In this document: piece after piece, positions 29,185-36,377 of the stretch
Layout: each line of letters opens with the position of its first letter
Position numbering within the stretch: position 1 is the stretch's first letter
Source of the DNA: Actinomycetes bacterium
GTDB taxonomy: Bacteria > Actinomycetota > Actinomycetes > Propionibacteriales > Nocardioidaceae
Assembly (NCBI GenBank): GCA_023396115.1
Contig: JAEWXC010000101.1
Span: 1 to 37,307, forward strand
Reading direction: 5' to 3'
Length of the DNA stretch: 37,307 nt
Notes under the pieces: generated by a model
The model's database searches: none
What the model was told of the DNA's origin: nothing
What the model saw: only the letters and a program-made list of their open reading frames with translations
Position numbers and translations under genes: made by a program

Positions 29185-30465
29185 GTGCCACCCCCGACCC
29201 CGATGACCGCCTCGAGCCGGCTGGCCCGGCTCCGCGCGGGCGACCGGGTGGCGCTGCTGCTGCCGGGGTCGGTCACCTACGCCGAGGCGACGCTGGCGAT
29301 GCTCACGGCCGGGGTGTTCCCGGTGCCGCTGGACCCGGCCCTGACCCCGGGCGAGCTGGCCCCGGTGCTCGAGGACGTCGCCCCGGCGGCCGTCGTGACG
29401 GACCCGGCGGACCTGGCCGTGCTGCGTGCCCTGGGCCCGGACGACCTGACCGGGGCGCTCCCCCGCGGCCGTCCCATGCACCTGACCTCCGGCACCACCG
29501 GACGTCGGAAGGCGGTCGACTCGGGGCTGTTGGCGCCCGAGCACGCCCGCGCGCTGGTGGCCGAGGAACGGGACCTGTGGGGGTTCCGTGCCGACGACGT
29601 GCACCTGGTGCTCAGCCCGCTGTACCACTCCGCGCCGCTGCGCTTCGCCCACGGCACCCTGCTGGCCGGGGGACGTCTCGTGGTGCCGGGGCGCTTCGAC
29701 CCGGCCCGGGTGGTCGAGACGATCCGGACCGAGCGGCCCACGACGACGTTCTGCGTTCCGACCCACCTGCACCGGCTCTTCGCCCACCTCGATGCGCACG
29801 GGCCGGTCGACCTGTCCTCGTTCCGGCTGCTCGCCCACGCCGGCGCCCCCTGCCCCCCGCGGGTCAAGCAGCGGCTGCTCGAGGAGTTCCCGCCCGGCAC
29901 CACGTGGGAGTTCTACGGGTCCACCGAGGGACAGTTCACCGCCAGCCGCTCCGAGGAGTGGGCCGTGCGTCCCGGCACGGTGGGCCGGGCCCGACCGGGA
30001 CGACGCCTGCTGGTGCTCGACGACCACCTGTGGTGCGTCGTGCCCGAGCACGCCCGGTTCAGCTACCTGGGTGCCCCGGAGAAGACCGCCGCGGCATGGC
30101 GGGAGACGCCGCACGGTCCGGCGTTCACCGTCGGGGACGTGGGCCGGGTCGACGCCGACGGCTACGTCCACCTCGACGGGCGCCGGACCGACCTGATCAT
30201 CTCCGGCGGGGTGAACGTGTACCCCCTGGAGGTCGAGAACGTGCTGCGCACCCTCCCGGGGGTGGAGGACGTGGCGGTGCACGGACGCGACGACGCCGCG
30301 TGGGGGCAGCGGGTCTGCGCGACGGTGGTCGGGAGCGTCACCGAGGACGCCCTGCGCGAGCACGCCCGGGCGCACCTGTCCCCGGCCCGACGACCACGGG
30401 AGTACGTCTTCGTGGCGGAACTGCCGCGCAACGCCACCGGCAAGGTCCTGCGCGACCAGCTCTGA
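29185..30465 (+). CDS. Short AMP-forming acyl-CoA ligase / synthetase
   Basis: A 426-residue member of the ANL adenylating superfamily, about 80 residues shorter than usual at the N-terminus. Motifs in order are LTSGTTGRRKAV (P-loop, A3), WEFYGSTEGQF (A5), VGDVGRVDADGYVHLDGR (A7), DLIISGGVNVYPLEVE (A8) and PRNATGKVLRDQL with the catalytic Lys (A10). Reaction: carboxylate plus ATP to acyl-AMP, then probably to CoA. The substrate is unknown; the reduced N-terminal domain is a real difference, since MTASSRLARLRAGDRVALLLPG starts directly at the first conserved block. GTG 29185 is preferred, with an in-frame ATG six codons on. Two GGTGGTCGAGC repeats follow the stop. Confidence 0.85.
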   Translation: MPPPTPMTASSRLARLRAGDRVALLLPGSVTYAEATLAMLTAGVFPVPLDPALTPGELAPVLEDVAPAAVVTDPADLAVLRALGPDDLTGALPRGRPMHLTSGTTGRRKAVDSGLLAPEHARALVAEERDLWGFRADDVHLVLSPLYHSAPLRFAHGTLLAGGRLVVPGRFDPARVVETIRTERPTTTFCVPTHLHRLFAHLDAHGPVDLSSFRLLAHAGAPCPPRVKQRLLEEFPPGTTWEFYGSTEGQFTASRSEEWAVRPGTVGRARPGRRLLVLDDHLWCVVPEHARFSYLGAPEKTAAAWRETPHGPAFTVGDVGRVDADGYVHLDGRRTDLIISGGVNVYPLEVENVLRTLPGVEDVAVHGRDDAAWGQRVCATVVGSVTEDALREHARAHLSPARRPREYVFVAELPRNATGKVLRDQL

Positions 30466-30470
30466 CCCCC

Positions 30471-30523
30471 GGTGGTCGAGCCTGCCGAGACCGAGGCCCC
30501 CGGTGGTCGAGCCTGCCGAGACC
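30471..30523. repeat. Two more copies of the GGTGGTCGAGC repeat
   Basis: Exact 22-mers at 30471-30492 and 30502-30523, in tandem with a 31-bp period. They are identical to the copy at 16076 and lie between convergent genes. Confidence 0.8.
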
Positions 30524-30529
30524 GAGGCG

Positions 30530-31585
30530 TCAGCCGGCGACCCCGAAACTGCGCCGGTAGGTCTGCGGACTGACCCCGCGCTCCCGCGCGAAGTGCTGGC
30601 GCAGCGCGGCCGAGGAGCCGAAGCCGACCTGCGCGGCGATCCGGTCCACCGAGGCGTCCGAGCGCTCCAGCAGCTCCTCGGCGGCCGCGACCCGGCGCCG
30701 GATCACCCACTGGTAGGGCGTCACCCCAGTCTCGTCCTTGAACCGCCGGGCAAAGGTGCGCGGTGACATCGCCACCCGGGACGCCAGCTCCTCCACCGAC
30801 AGGTCGCCGTCCAGGTGCTCGGAGATCCAGTCCAGCAGCGGGGCGAGCAGCTCGGACTCGCACTCGGCGACCGGCCGGGCCACGAACTGTGCCTGGCCGC
30901 CCTCGCGGTGCGGTGGCACCACCATCCGCCGTGCGGCGTCGGCGGCGATCTTGGAGCCGAAGTGCTGGCGCAGCAGGTGCAGCGAGGCGTCCATCCCGGC
31001 CGCCGTCCCCGCGCCGGTCAGCAGCGTCCCGTCCTGCACGTAGAGCACGTCGCGCTCCAACCGGCCGGCCGGGAAGTCGCGCTGCAGCACGTCACCGTGG
31101 CGCCAGTGCGTGGTGTAGCGGCGCCCGTCCAGCAGGCCCGCCGCACCCAGCAGCCAGGCGGCCGTGCAGTGGGCCAGGACCAGGGCCCCGCGGGCGTGCG
31201 CGGCCGCGACCGCCTCGACGGCGGCGGGGTCGGGCGCCCGGTAGTCCCGGTAGGGCACGACCACGACCAGGTCCGCCTCGACGGTGCGCTCCAGACCGTG
31301 CTCGACCACGAGGTCGAACCCGGCACTGCCCCGGACCGTCCCCGGCCGCGGTGTGGTGACCGCGAAGTCGAAGAGCGGGTTGTCCTCCTCGGGGTGGTAC
31401 GGCTCGTTCCACACCTCGCACATGGTGCCCAGGCCGAACGCCTCCACCCCGTCCTGGACCACCAGGGCGACGTTGCGGATCGGCGCGTCAGGGCGCGGAC
31501 CCGGTGGAACGGACGCCGGCTCGGCCTCGCGCCCGAGCGGCGAGTCGGTGCCTTCGACGGGTGTGAGGACGTGGCGGGTCGGCAT
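30530..31585 (-). CDS. GlxA-type AraC family regulator with DJ-1/PfpI domain
   Basis: A 351-residue regulator. The N-terminal DJ-1/PfpI-like sensing domain (about 36-205) has NVALVVQDGVEAFGLG and VVVVPYRDY. AHCTAAWLLGAAGLLDGRRYTTHW carries the nucleophile-elbow cysteine of the fold. The C-terminal AraC domain (about 245-345) has two helix-turn-helix motifs, VEELASRVAMSPRTFARRF and VDRIAAQVGFGSSAALRQHF, followed by GVSPQTYRRSF. Family members control catabolic genes in response to small nitrogen compounds or metabolites. The ATG start faces a tiny membrane gene across a 94-bp region that carries three TGGCAGGA-type boxes, likely its operator. Confidence 0.9.
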   Translation of the reverse strand: MPTRHVLTPVEGTDSPLGREAEPASVPPGPRPDAPIRNVALVVQDGVEAFGLGTMCEVWNEPYHPEEDNPLFDFAVTTPRPGTVRGSAGFDLVVEHGLERTVEADLVVVVPYRDYRAPDPAAVEAVAAAHARGALVLAHCTAAWLLGAAGLLDGRRYTTHWRHGDVLQRDFPAGRLERDVLYVQDGTLLTGAGTAAGMDASLHLLRQHFGSKIAADAARRMVVPPHREGGQAQFVARPVAECESELLAPLLDWISEHLDGDLSVEELASRVAMSPRTFARRFKDETGVTPYQWVIRRRVAAAEELLERSDASVDRIAAQVGFGSSAALRQHFARERGVSPQTYRRSFGVAG

Positions 31586-31607
31586 GGCCCCATCCTGCGC
31601 CCGAGGA

Positions 31608-31654
31608 TGGCAGGAAATCAACCCACTTCGTCCTTCCTGCCACTCGTGGCAGGA
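31608..31654. promoter_or_regulatory. TGGCAGGA boxes between divergent genes
   Basis: TGGCAGGAA at 31608-31616, and TCCTGCCAC/GTGGCAGGA as a perfect 9-bp inverted pair at 31635-31643 and 31646-31654. TGGCA is a common AraC-family half-site core. The boxes lie in the 94-bp gap next to the GlxA-type regulator gene. Confidence 0.5.
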
Positions 31655-31679
31655 TCAGAACGGGCGCAGGATTGATGCC

Positions 31680-31841
31680 ATGACCGAGACCACGTTCCTC
31701 ACCGTCCTGACCACCACCGCCGTCCTGCTGCTGGCGCTGCTCGCCGGCTGGCTCGTCACCCGGCACGACCGGCCGCGGCACCTGCCCGGTTCGCACGCCG
31801 TCGACCCGTCGTTCCGCCCGCCCCGTTCCCTGCTGGACTGA
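31680..31841 (+). CDS. Tiny single-pass membrane protein (53 aa)
   Basis: A 53-residue peptide, MTETTFLTVLTTTAVLLLALLAGWLVTRHDRP and a polar tail ending in FRPPRSLLD. Residues 6-26 form one membrane helix. ATG 31680 overlaps an out-of-frame ATG five bases earlier, and GCAGG precedes it. No family is recognised. It is divergent from the GlxA-type regulator across TGGCAGGA boxes and is closed by a strong terminator, so it may be the regulator's direct target; that is inference from layout. Confidence 0.6.
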   Translation: MTETTFLTVLTTTAVLLLALLAGWLVTRHDRPRHLPGSHAVDPSFRPPRSLLD

Positions 31842-31855
31842 CACCCCTGCAGACA

Positions 31856-31892
31856 CAGAACCGCCCCGAGGGAATCCCTCGGGGCGGTTCTG
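31856..31892. terminator. Bidirectional terminator between the tiny membrane gene and rpsA
   Basis: A perfect 17-bp stem (31856-31872 with 31876-31892) with loop AAT stands between the tiny membrane gene and rpsA, which converge. Confidence 0.8.
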
Positions 31893-31942
31893 GTGCCTCA
31901 CCCGGCCGGACCGGTGTGGTCGCGGCCGGGGTCAGCGGGCGA

Positions 31943-33400
31943 TCAGTTGCCGCCGGTCAGCTTCTCGCGGAGCGCCTGCAGCGCCTCGTCCGAGGCGAGC
32001 GAGCCGCCGTCGGCCGAGGTGTCGGAGCTGTACGAGGTGGCCTCGCCGGCCTCGACCTCGGCCTGCTTGGCCTCGGCCTGCTGCTTGACGTGCGCCTCCC
32101 AGCGAGCGTGCGCCTTGGCGTACTGCTCCTCCCAGGTCGCGCGCTGCTCGTCGTAGCCCTCGAGCCACTCGCCGGTCTCCGGGTCGAAGCCCTCGGGGTA
32201 GACGTAGTTGCCCTGCTCGTCGTACGTGGCGGTCATGCCGTAGAGGGTCGGGTCGAACTCCTCCACGTCGGCGGCCGCAACGGTCTCGTTGGCCTGCTTG
32301 AGCGACAGCGAGATCCGACGACGCTCGAGGTCGATGTCGATGATCTTGACCATGACGTCGTCGCCGACCTGGACGACCTGCTCCGGGATCTCGACGTGGC
32401 GCTCGGCCAGCTCCGAGATGTGGACCAGGCCCTCGATGCCCTCCTCGACACGGACGAACGAACCGAAGGGCACCAGCTTGGTGACCTTGCCCGGGACGAT
32501 CTGGCCGATCTGGTGGGTGCGGGCGAAGTGCTGCCACGGGTCCTCCTGCGTCGCCTTCAGCGACAGGGAGACACGCTCGCGGTCCATGTCCACGTCGAGG
32601 ACCTCGACGGTGACCTCGTCACCGACGGTGACGACCTCGGACGGGTGGTCGATGTGCTTCCACGACAGCTCCGAGACGTGGACCAGGCCGTCGACGCCAC
32701 CCAGGTCCACGAAGGCACCGAAGTTGACGATCGAGGACACGACACCCTTGCGGATCTGGCCCTTCTGCAGCTGGGTGAGGAAGCCGTGGCGAACCTCGGA
32801 CTGGGTCTGCTCGAGCCAGGCACGGCGGGACAGGACCACGTTGTTGCGGTTCTTGTCCAGCTCGATGATCTTGGCCTCGAGGGTCTGACCCACGTAGGGC
32901 TGCAGGTCGCGGACGCGACGCATCTCCACCAGCGACGCGGGCAGGAAGCCGCGCAGGCCGATGTCGAGGATGAGGCCGCCCTTGACGACCTCGATGACGG
33001 TGCCCTCGACGACGCCGTCCTCCTCCTTGACCTGCTCGATGGTGCCCCAGGCGCGCTCGTACTGGGCGCGCTTCTTCGACAGGATCAGGCGACCCTCCTT
33101 GTCCTCCTTCTGGAGGACCAGAGCCTCGACCTTGTCGCCCACGGAAACGACCTCGTTGGGGTCGACGTCGTGCTTGATCGACAGCTCGCGCGAGGGGATG
33201 ACACCCTCGGTCTTGTAGCCGATGTCGAGGAGAACCTCGTCGCGGTCCACCTTGACGATGGTGCCGTCGACGATGTCGCCGTCGTTGAAGTACTTGATGG
33301 TCGCGTCGATCGCGGCGAGGAAGTCTTCCTCGGAGCCGATGTCGTTGATCGCGACCTGCGGGGCGTCGTAGCCCGCGGGGGTGGAGATGGTGCTCGTCAT
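31943..33400 (-). CDS. rpsA: 30S ribosomal protein S1
   Basis: A 485-residue S1 protein, which helps mRNA bind the 30S subunit. Four S1 (OB-fold) repeats are visible: GDIVDGTIVKVDRDEVLLDIGYKTEG (about 40), a second around EGTVIEVVKGGLILDIGLRGFLP, a third with RKGVVSSIVNFGAFVDLGGVDGLVHVSEL, and a fourth with PGKVTKLVPFGSFVRVEEGIEGLVHISEL. An acidic/Gln-rich C-terminal tail of about 110 residues follows, normal for actinobacterial S1, which has four repeats rather than six. The ATG start has AGGAC only 13 bases upstream. A 303-bp untranslated or promoter region precedes it. Confidence 0.96.
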   Translation of the reverse strand: MTSTISTPAGYDAPQVAINDIGSEEDFLAAIDATIKYFNDGDIVDGTIVKVDRDEVLLDIGYKTEGVIPSRELSIKHDVDPNEVVSVGDKVEALVLQKEDKEGRLILSKKRAQYERAWGTIEQVKEEDGVVEGTVIEVVKGGLILDIGLRGFLPASLVEMRRVRDLQPYVGQTLEAKIIELDKNRNNVVLSRRAWLEQTQSEVRHGFLTQLQKGQIRKGVVSSIVNFGAFVDLGGVDGLVHVSELSWKHIDHPSEVVTVGDEVTVEVLDVDMDRERVSLSLKATQEDPWQHFARTHQIGQIVPGKVTKLVPFGSFVRVEEGIEGLVHISELAERHVEIPEQVVQVGDDVMVKIIDIDLERRRISLSLKQANETVAAADVEEFDPTLYGMTATYDEQGNYVYPEGFDPETGEWLEGYDEQRATWEEQYAKAHARWEAHVKQQAEAKQAEVEAGEATSYSSDTSADGGSLASDEALQALREKLTGGN

Positions 33401-33703
33401 AAGGGTCAGAAGTCCTTGGATGGATGGAGTTGTGCGGACGCGCCCGGAGACGGTTTCTTCACACGGACCACCAACCGGTGGAGGCGAGGAGCCTCGACCC
33501 CCTCGGTACGGGGTCAGGGCAGACTTCTGGCGCAGTGCACGAGTCTACGCGCGGCGGCCGCGGCCAGTCCAACCGGGGTCACGACCGGACGCCCGACTCC
33601 CCCACGCGACGGCAGTGACCGGCCGTCGACCGGCTCGTTGAGACCGGTGGGAGGGCCGCGGAGGCGTTCCCGCCGCTGAGCCCGTCCCCACCCTGGAGGC
33701 CCG
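33401..33703. other. Noncoding region before rpsA
   Basis: This 303-bp gap between divergent genes has no convincing reading frame. It must hold the rpsA promoter and long leader. A GC-rich inverted repeat lies near 33480-33500 (AGGC..GCCT), and TGGAGG, the ribosome site of the gene at 33704, is at its right end. No regulatory motif is certain. Confidence 0.5.
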
Positions 33704-34375
33704 ATGTCACCGCAGTCCCCCGCCGTCTGGCTCGAGGTCGCGCTGGTGCCCGCCCGTGTCACCACCGGGGTGGTGGTCTCCTCGGTCGAGGTGCTCTCGC
33801 GCACCTCCCGCGCCGTGATCTCCCTGGCCGACCCCGCCGGCCCGCTGGCGACGCTGGCCGAGCGGTTGGACCGGCTGGTGGAGGTGCTGGCCGACGAGCA
33901 CGGTGTGGGGCGGCTGGTGACCCGGCTCAACGACCTGCTCGACCCGGCCAGCCCGTTGGGGCACGCCCTGGGCACGGGTGGGCCGGTGGAGCGGCTGATC
34001 GCCGAGGACGGTCCGCTGGGCGCCCTGACCGGGCCGGGTGGTGGGGTGGAGCGACTGCTGTCCACCGGCGGTGCGCTGGACCGGATGCTCGCACCCGGAG
34101 GCACGCTGGACCGGTTGCTCGCCCCCGGCGGGATCCTGGACCGGGTGCTCACCGAGGACGGGTTCGTCGACAAGTTGGTCGCCGAGGGCGGCACCCTGGA
34201 CCAGGTGGTGGCACTGGGCTCCACCCTGGAGTCGATCGCGCCGCAGCTGGAGCAGCTCGCGTCGCTGGTGCCCGCGCTCCAGGAGTCCGCCGACACCCTG
34301 CACCGCGCGGTCGGGCCGCTGGGCACCCTGGCCGGTCGGATCCCGTTGCGTCGTGGGGCCGTTGCCGGGGGCTGA
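33704..34375 (+). CDS. Protein with eight tandem ten-residue repeats
   Basis: A 223-residue protein. Residues 1-75 are helical (LATLAERLDRLVEVLADEH). Residues 93-172 are a run of about eight decapeptides of the form G-x-[LV]-[DE]-[RK]-[LVM]-[LV]-x-x-[GD], for example GALDRMLAPG, GTLDRLLAPG, GILDRVLTED and GFVDKLVAEG. The end is helical again (QLEQLASLVPALQESADTL). Strict period, Gly turns and alternating hydrophobics suggest a solenoid. No enzyme motif or signal peptide is seen. ATG with GGAGG five bases upstream. It stands alone, divergent from rpsA and 37 bp before the methyltransferase. The family is not recognised with certainty; related Gly-Leu-Asp-Arg repeats occur in other actinobacteria as I recall. 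Confidence 0.72.
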   Translation: MSPQSPAVWLEVALVPARVTTGVVVSSVEVLSRTSRAVISLADPAGPLATLAERLDRLVEVLADEHGVGRLVTRLNDLLDPASPLGHALGTGGPVERLIAEDGPLGALTGPGGGVERLLSTGGALDRMLAPGGTLDRLLAPGGILDRVLTEDGFVDKLVAEGGTLDQVVALGSTLESIAPQLEQLASLVPALQESADTLHRAVGPLGTLAGRIPLRRGAVAGG

Positions 34376-34400
34376 ACCCACCGGGGTCAGCCCAGCGGCG

Positions 34401-34406
34401 TAGCCT
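34401..34406 (+). promoter_or_regulatory. Leaderless -10 element of the methyltransferase gene
   Basis: TAGCCT lies exactly six bases before the GTG start, with the same hexamer and spacing as at 22587. No ribosome site is present. Confidence 0.5.
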
Positions 34407-34412
34407 CACGCT

Positions 34413-35228
34413 GTGGCCGACCACCTCCCGCAGACCGTCCGTGTGGAACGACGTCCCGTCAGCGAGGCCGAGTCCCGTCACGCCAACGGCGCCGACTGGG
34501 ACCGCTACGCCGACGAGTACCAGGCCACGCACGGGGAGTTCCTCGGCGACGCCGGCTTCGTGTGGGGTCCCGAGGGGTTCACCGAGGCCGAGGCCGGCGC
34601 GCTGGGACCGGTGGCCGGGCGCGACGTGCTGGAGGTGGGGTCCGGGGCCGCTCAGTGCTCGCGCTGGGTCCGTTCCCGCGGGGGGCGGGCGATCGGTCTG
34701 GACCTGTCGATGCGCCAGTTGCAGCACTCGCGGCGCATCGACGAGCAGACCGGCCTGGTGGTCCCCTCGGTCCGCGGCACCGCGACCGCGCTCCCCTTCG
34801 CCGACGGGTCCTTCGACGTCGTCTTCTCCTCGTTCGGCGCGCTGCAGTTCATCAGCGACCTGGACGTGGCGCTGGCCGAGACCGCCCGGGTGCTGCGTCC
34901 GGGCGGCCGTTACGCCTTCTCCATCACCCACCCGACGCGGTGGATGTTCCCCGACGACCCCGGCGAGCCGGGGCTGACTGCGTCGCAGTCCTACTGGGAC
35001 CGCTCCCCCTACGTGGAGATCGACGACGAGACCGGGCAGGTGGCCTACGTCGAGCACCACCGCACCCTGGGTGACTGGGTGGCGCTGCTGCACGACACCG
35101 GGTTCGTGCTGCGCCGACTCCTCGAGCCAGAGTGGCCCGAGGACCACGACCGGGTCTGGGGAGGCTGGTCACGCCTGCGCGGTCGGGTCTCCCCCGGTAC
35201 CGCGCTCTTCGTCGCCGACCTGCGCTGA
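34413..35228 (+). CDS. Class I SAM-dependent methyltransferase
   Basis: A 271-residue Rossmann-fold methyltransferase of the UbiE/Methyltransf_11 type. SAM-binding motif I is VLEVGSGAAQCSRWV (about 72-86). Motif II is AIGLDLSMRQLQHS, followed by ATALPFADGSFDVVFSSFGALQFI (motif IV region) and VLRPGGRYAFSITHP (motif V/VI). The C-terminal part with PYVEIDDETGQVAYVEHHRTLGDWV is the substrate-side lid; the substrate is unknown. GTG start, predicted leaderless. Its last 60 bases overlap the convergent gene at 35169. Confidence 0.9.
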   Translation: MADHLPQTVRVERRPVSEAESRHANGADWDRYADEYQATHGEFLGDAGFVWGPEGFTEAEAGALGPVAGRDVLEVGSGAAQCSRWVRSRGGRAIGLDLSMRQLQHSRRIDEQTGLVVPSVRGTATALPFADGSFDVVFSSFGALQFISDLDVALAETARVLRPGGRYAFSITHPTRWMFPDDPGEPGLTASQSYWDRSPYVEIDDETGQVAYVEHHRTLGDWVALLHDTGFVLRRLLEPEWPEDHDRVWGGWSRLRGRVSPGTALFVADLR

Positions 35229-36377
35229 CCCCTCGCCGGTGGCTCCGGCCGGACGCACCAGCGCCTCGAAGAAACGTCCGGCGAACGCCAGGCCCGGCAC
35301 CAGCAGCTGCTCGACCGTGACGACCAGCGCGCCCAGGACGACCAGGGCCATCAGCACCCGGCCCAGCCCCGGCCACCCGGCTCCGAGGTCGGCGACACCG
35401 AGGGCCACCGGACCCCACAGGGCCACCAGCAGCCACCACCGCTCGGCGAGGGCGGTGACCACCCGACGCCGACCGAACCGTTCCAGCGTCATCCGGCCGT
35501 GCCCGTCCCCGGCCAGCGCCACCGCCGCCAGGCAGGCGGCCAGCGGCACCAGGACACTGAGCAGTCGACCGGCGTCGTCGACGAAGCTGACGGCCAGGGG
35601 CATCACCAGCAGCGGCAGCACCGCGGCACTGGACAGCGAGGCCGACCACGGCTGACGGCGGGCGAACCACGGAACCGCCCACGCGGCCAGGGCACCCCAC
35701 AGCACGGCGTCGCCGCGTGCCCACGTCTCCAGGAGGGCGCGGTTCACCTGGTCACCGGCGACCAGGTCGACCCGCCAGGCCGCCGCCGCCACGACTCCGG
35801 CCAGGCCGAGCACGAACCGGACACGTGGCCAGGGCCGGAAGATCACGTGGGCCAGCACCACCACGGCCAGGGCCTGCACCTCGATGCTGAAGTACCGCAG
35901 CGGAACCAGGTCGATCCGTCCCAGGGTGGGCTGCTCCAGCAGCGCCCAGTTCCAGGTGAAGGTGAGGACGTGCTCGAGCGTCTGGCGCACCGGGGCGGTG
36001 CCGCCGGCGTCGGTGAGCCGGGCCACGGCAGCGACCGCCACCAGGCAGCCGAGCACGGCGAGTCCGACCCGGGCCAGGTGGCCCAGCACCACCGGAGCAC
36101 CGGACTCGCTGCGGGCCGCGGCGAGGTCCAGGCCGCGCACCACGGCGTAGCCGGTCGCCACCCAGAGCAGGGTCCAGCCCAACTCCAGCGAGCCCAGGAT
36201 CCCGTCCAGCGGGGCGTAGCGGGTCACCGCCGTGGTGCGGACCAGGAGCCAGGCCTGGCCGAGCAGCACGAGCACCAGCGCCAGCATGCGCAGCAGCGGG
36301 AGCACGGTGCTCACCGCGGCATCCGCGGGCGGTGCGTCGTGGGCCACCGGGGTGCCGGCAGACGTCTCCGTGCTCAT
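35169..36377 (-). CDS. Polytopic membrane protein, acyltransferase-3-like
   Basis: A 402-residue protein with about ten membrane segments (for example VLPLLRMLALVLVLLGQAWLLV, GLAVLGCLVAVAAVA, WWLLVALWGPVALGV). RYFSIEVQALAVVVLAHVIFRP resembles the WSLSVEEQFY segment of acyltransferase-3 (OafA) proteins with key residues altered. The conserved N-terminal His motif is not seen, so it may be a non-catalytic partner or a diverged transferase. The ATG start overlaps the stop of the gene before it (ATGA), linking it to another acyltransferase-like protein. Its polar last 20 codons overlap the methyltransferase gene in antisense. Confidence 0.7.
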   Translation of the reverse strand: MSTETSAGTPVAHDAPPADAAVSTVLPLLRMLALVLVLLGQAWLLVRTTAVTRYAPLDGILGSLELGWTLLWVATGYAVVRGLDLAAARSESGAPVVLGHLARVGLAVLGCLVAVAAVARLTDAGGTAPVRQTLEHVLTFTWNWALLEQPTLGRIDLVPLRYFSIEVQALAVVVLAHVIFRPWPRVRFVLGLAGVVAAAAWRVDLVAGDQVNRALLETWARGDAVLWGALAAWAVPWFARRQPWSASLSSAAVLPLLVMPLAVSFVDDAGRLLSVLVPLAACLAAVALAGDGHGRMTLERFGRRRVVTALAERWWLLVALWGPVALGVADLGAGWPGLGRVLMALVVLGALVVTVEQLLVPGLAFAGRFFEALVRPAGATGEGSAQVGDEERGTGGDPTAQA

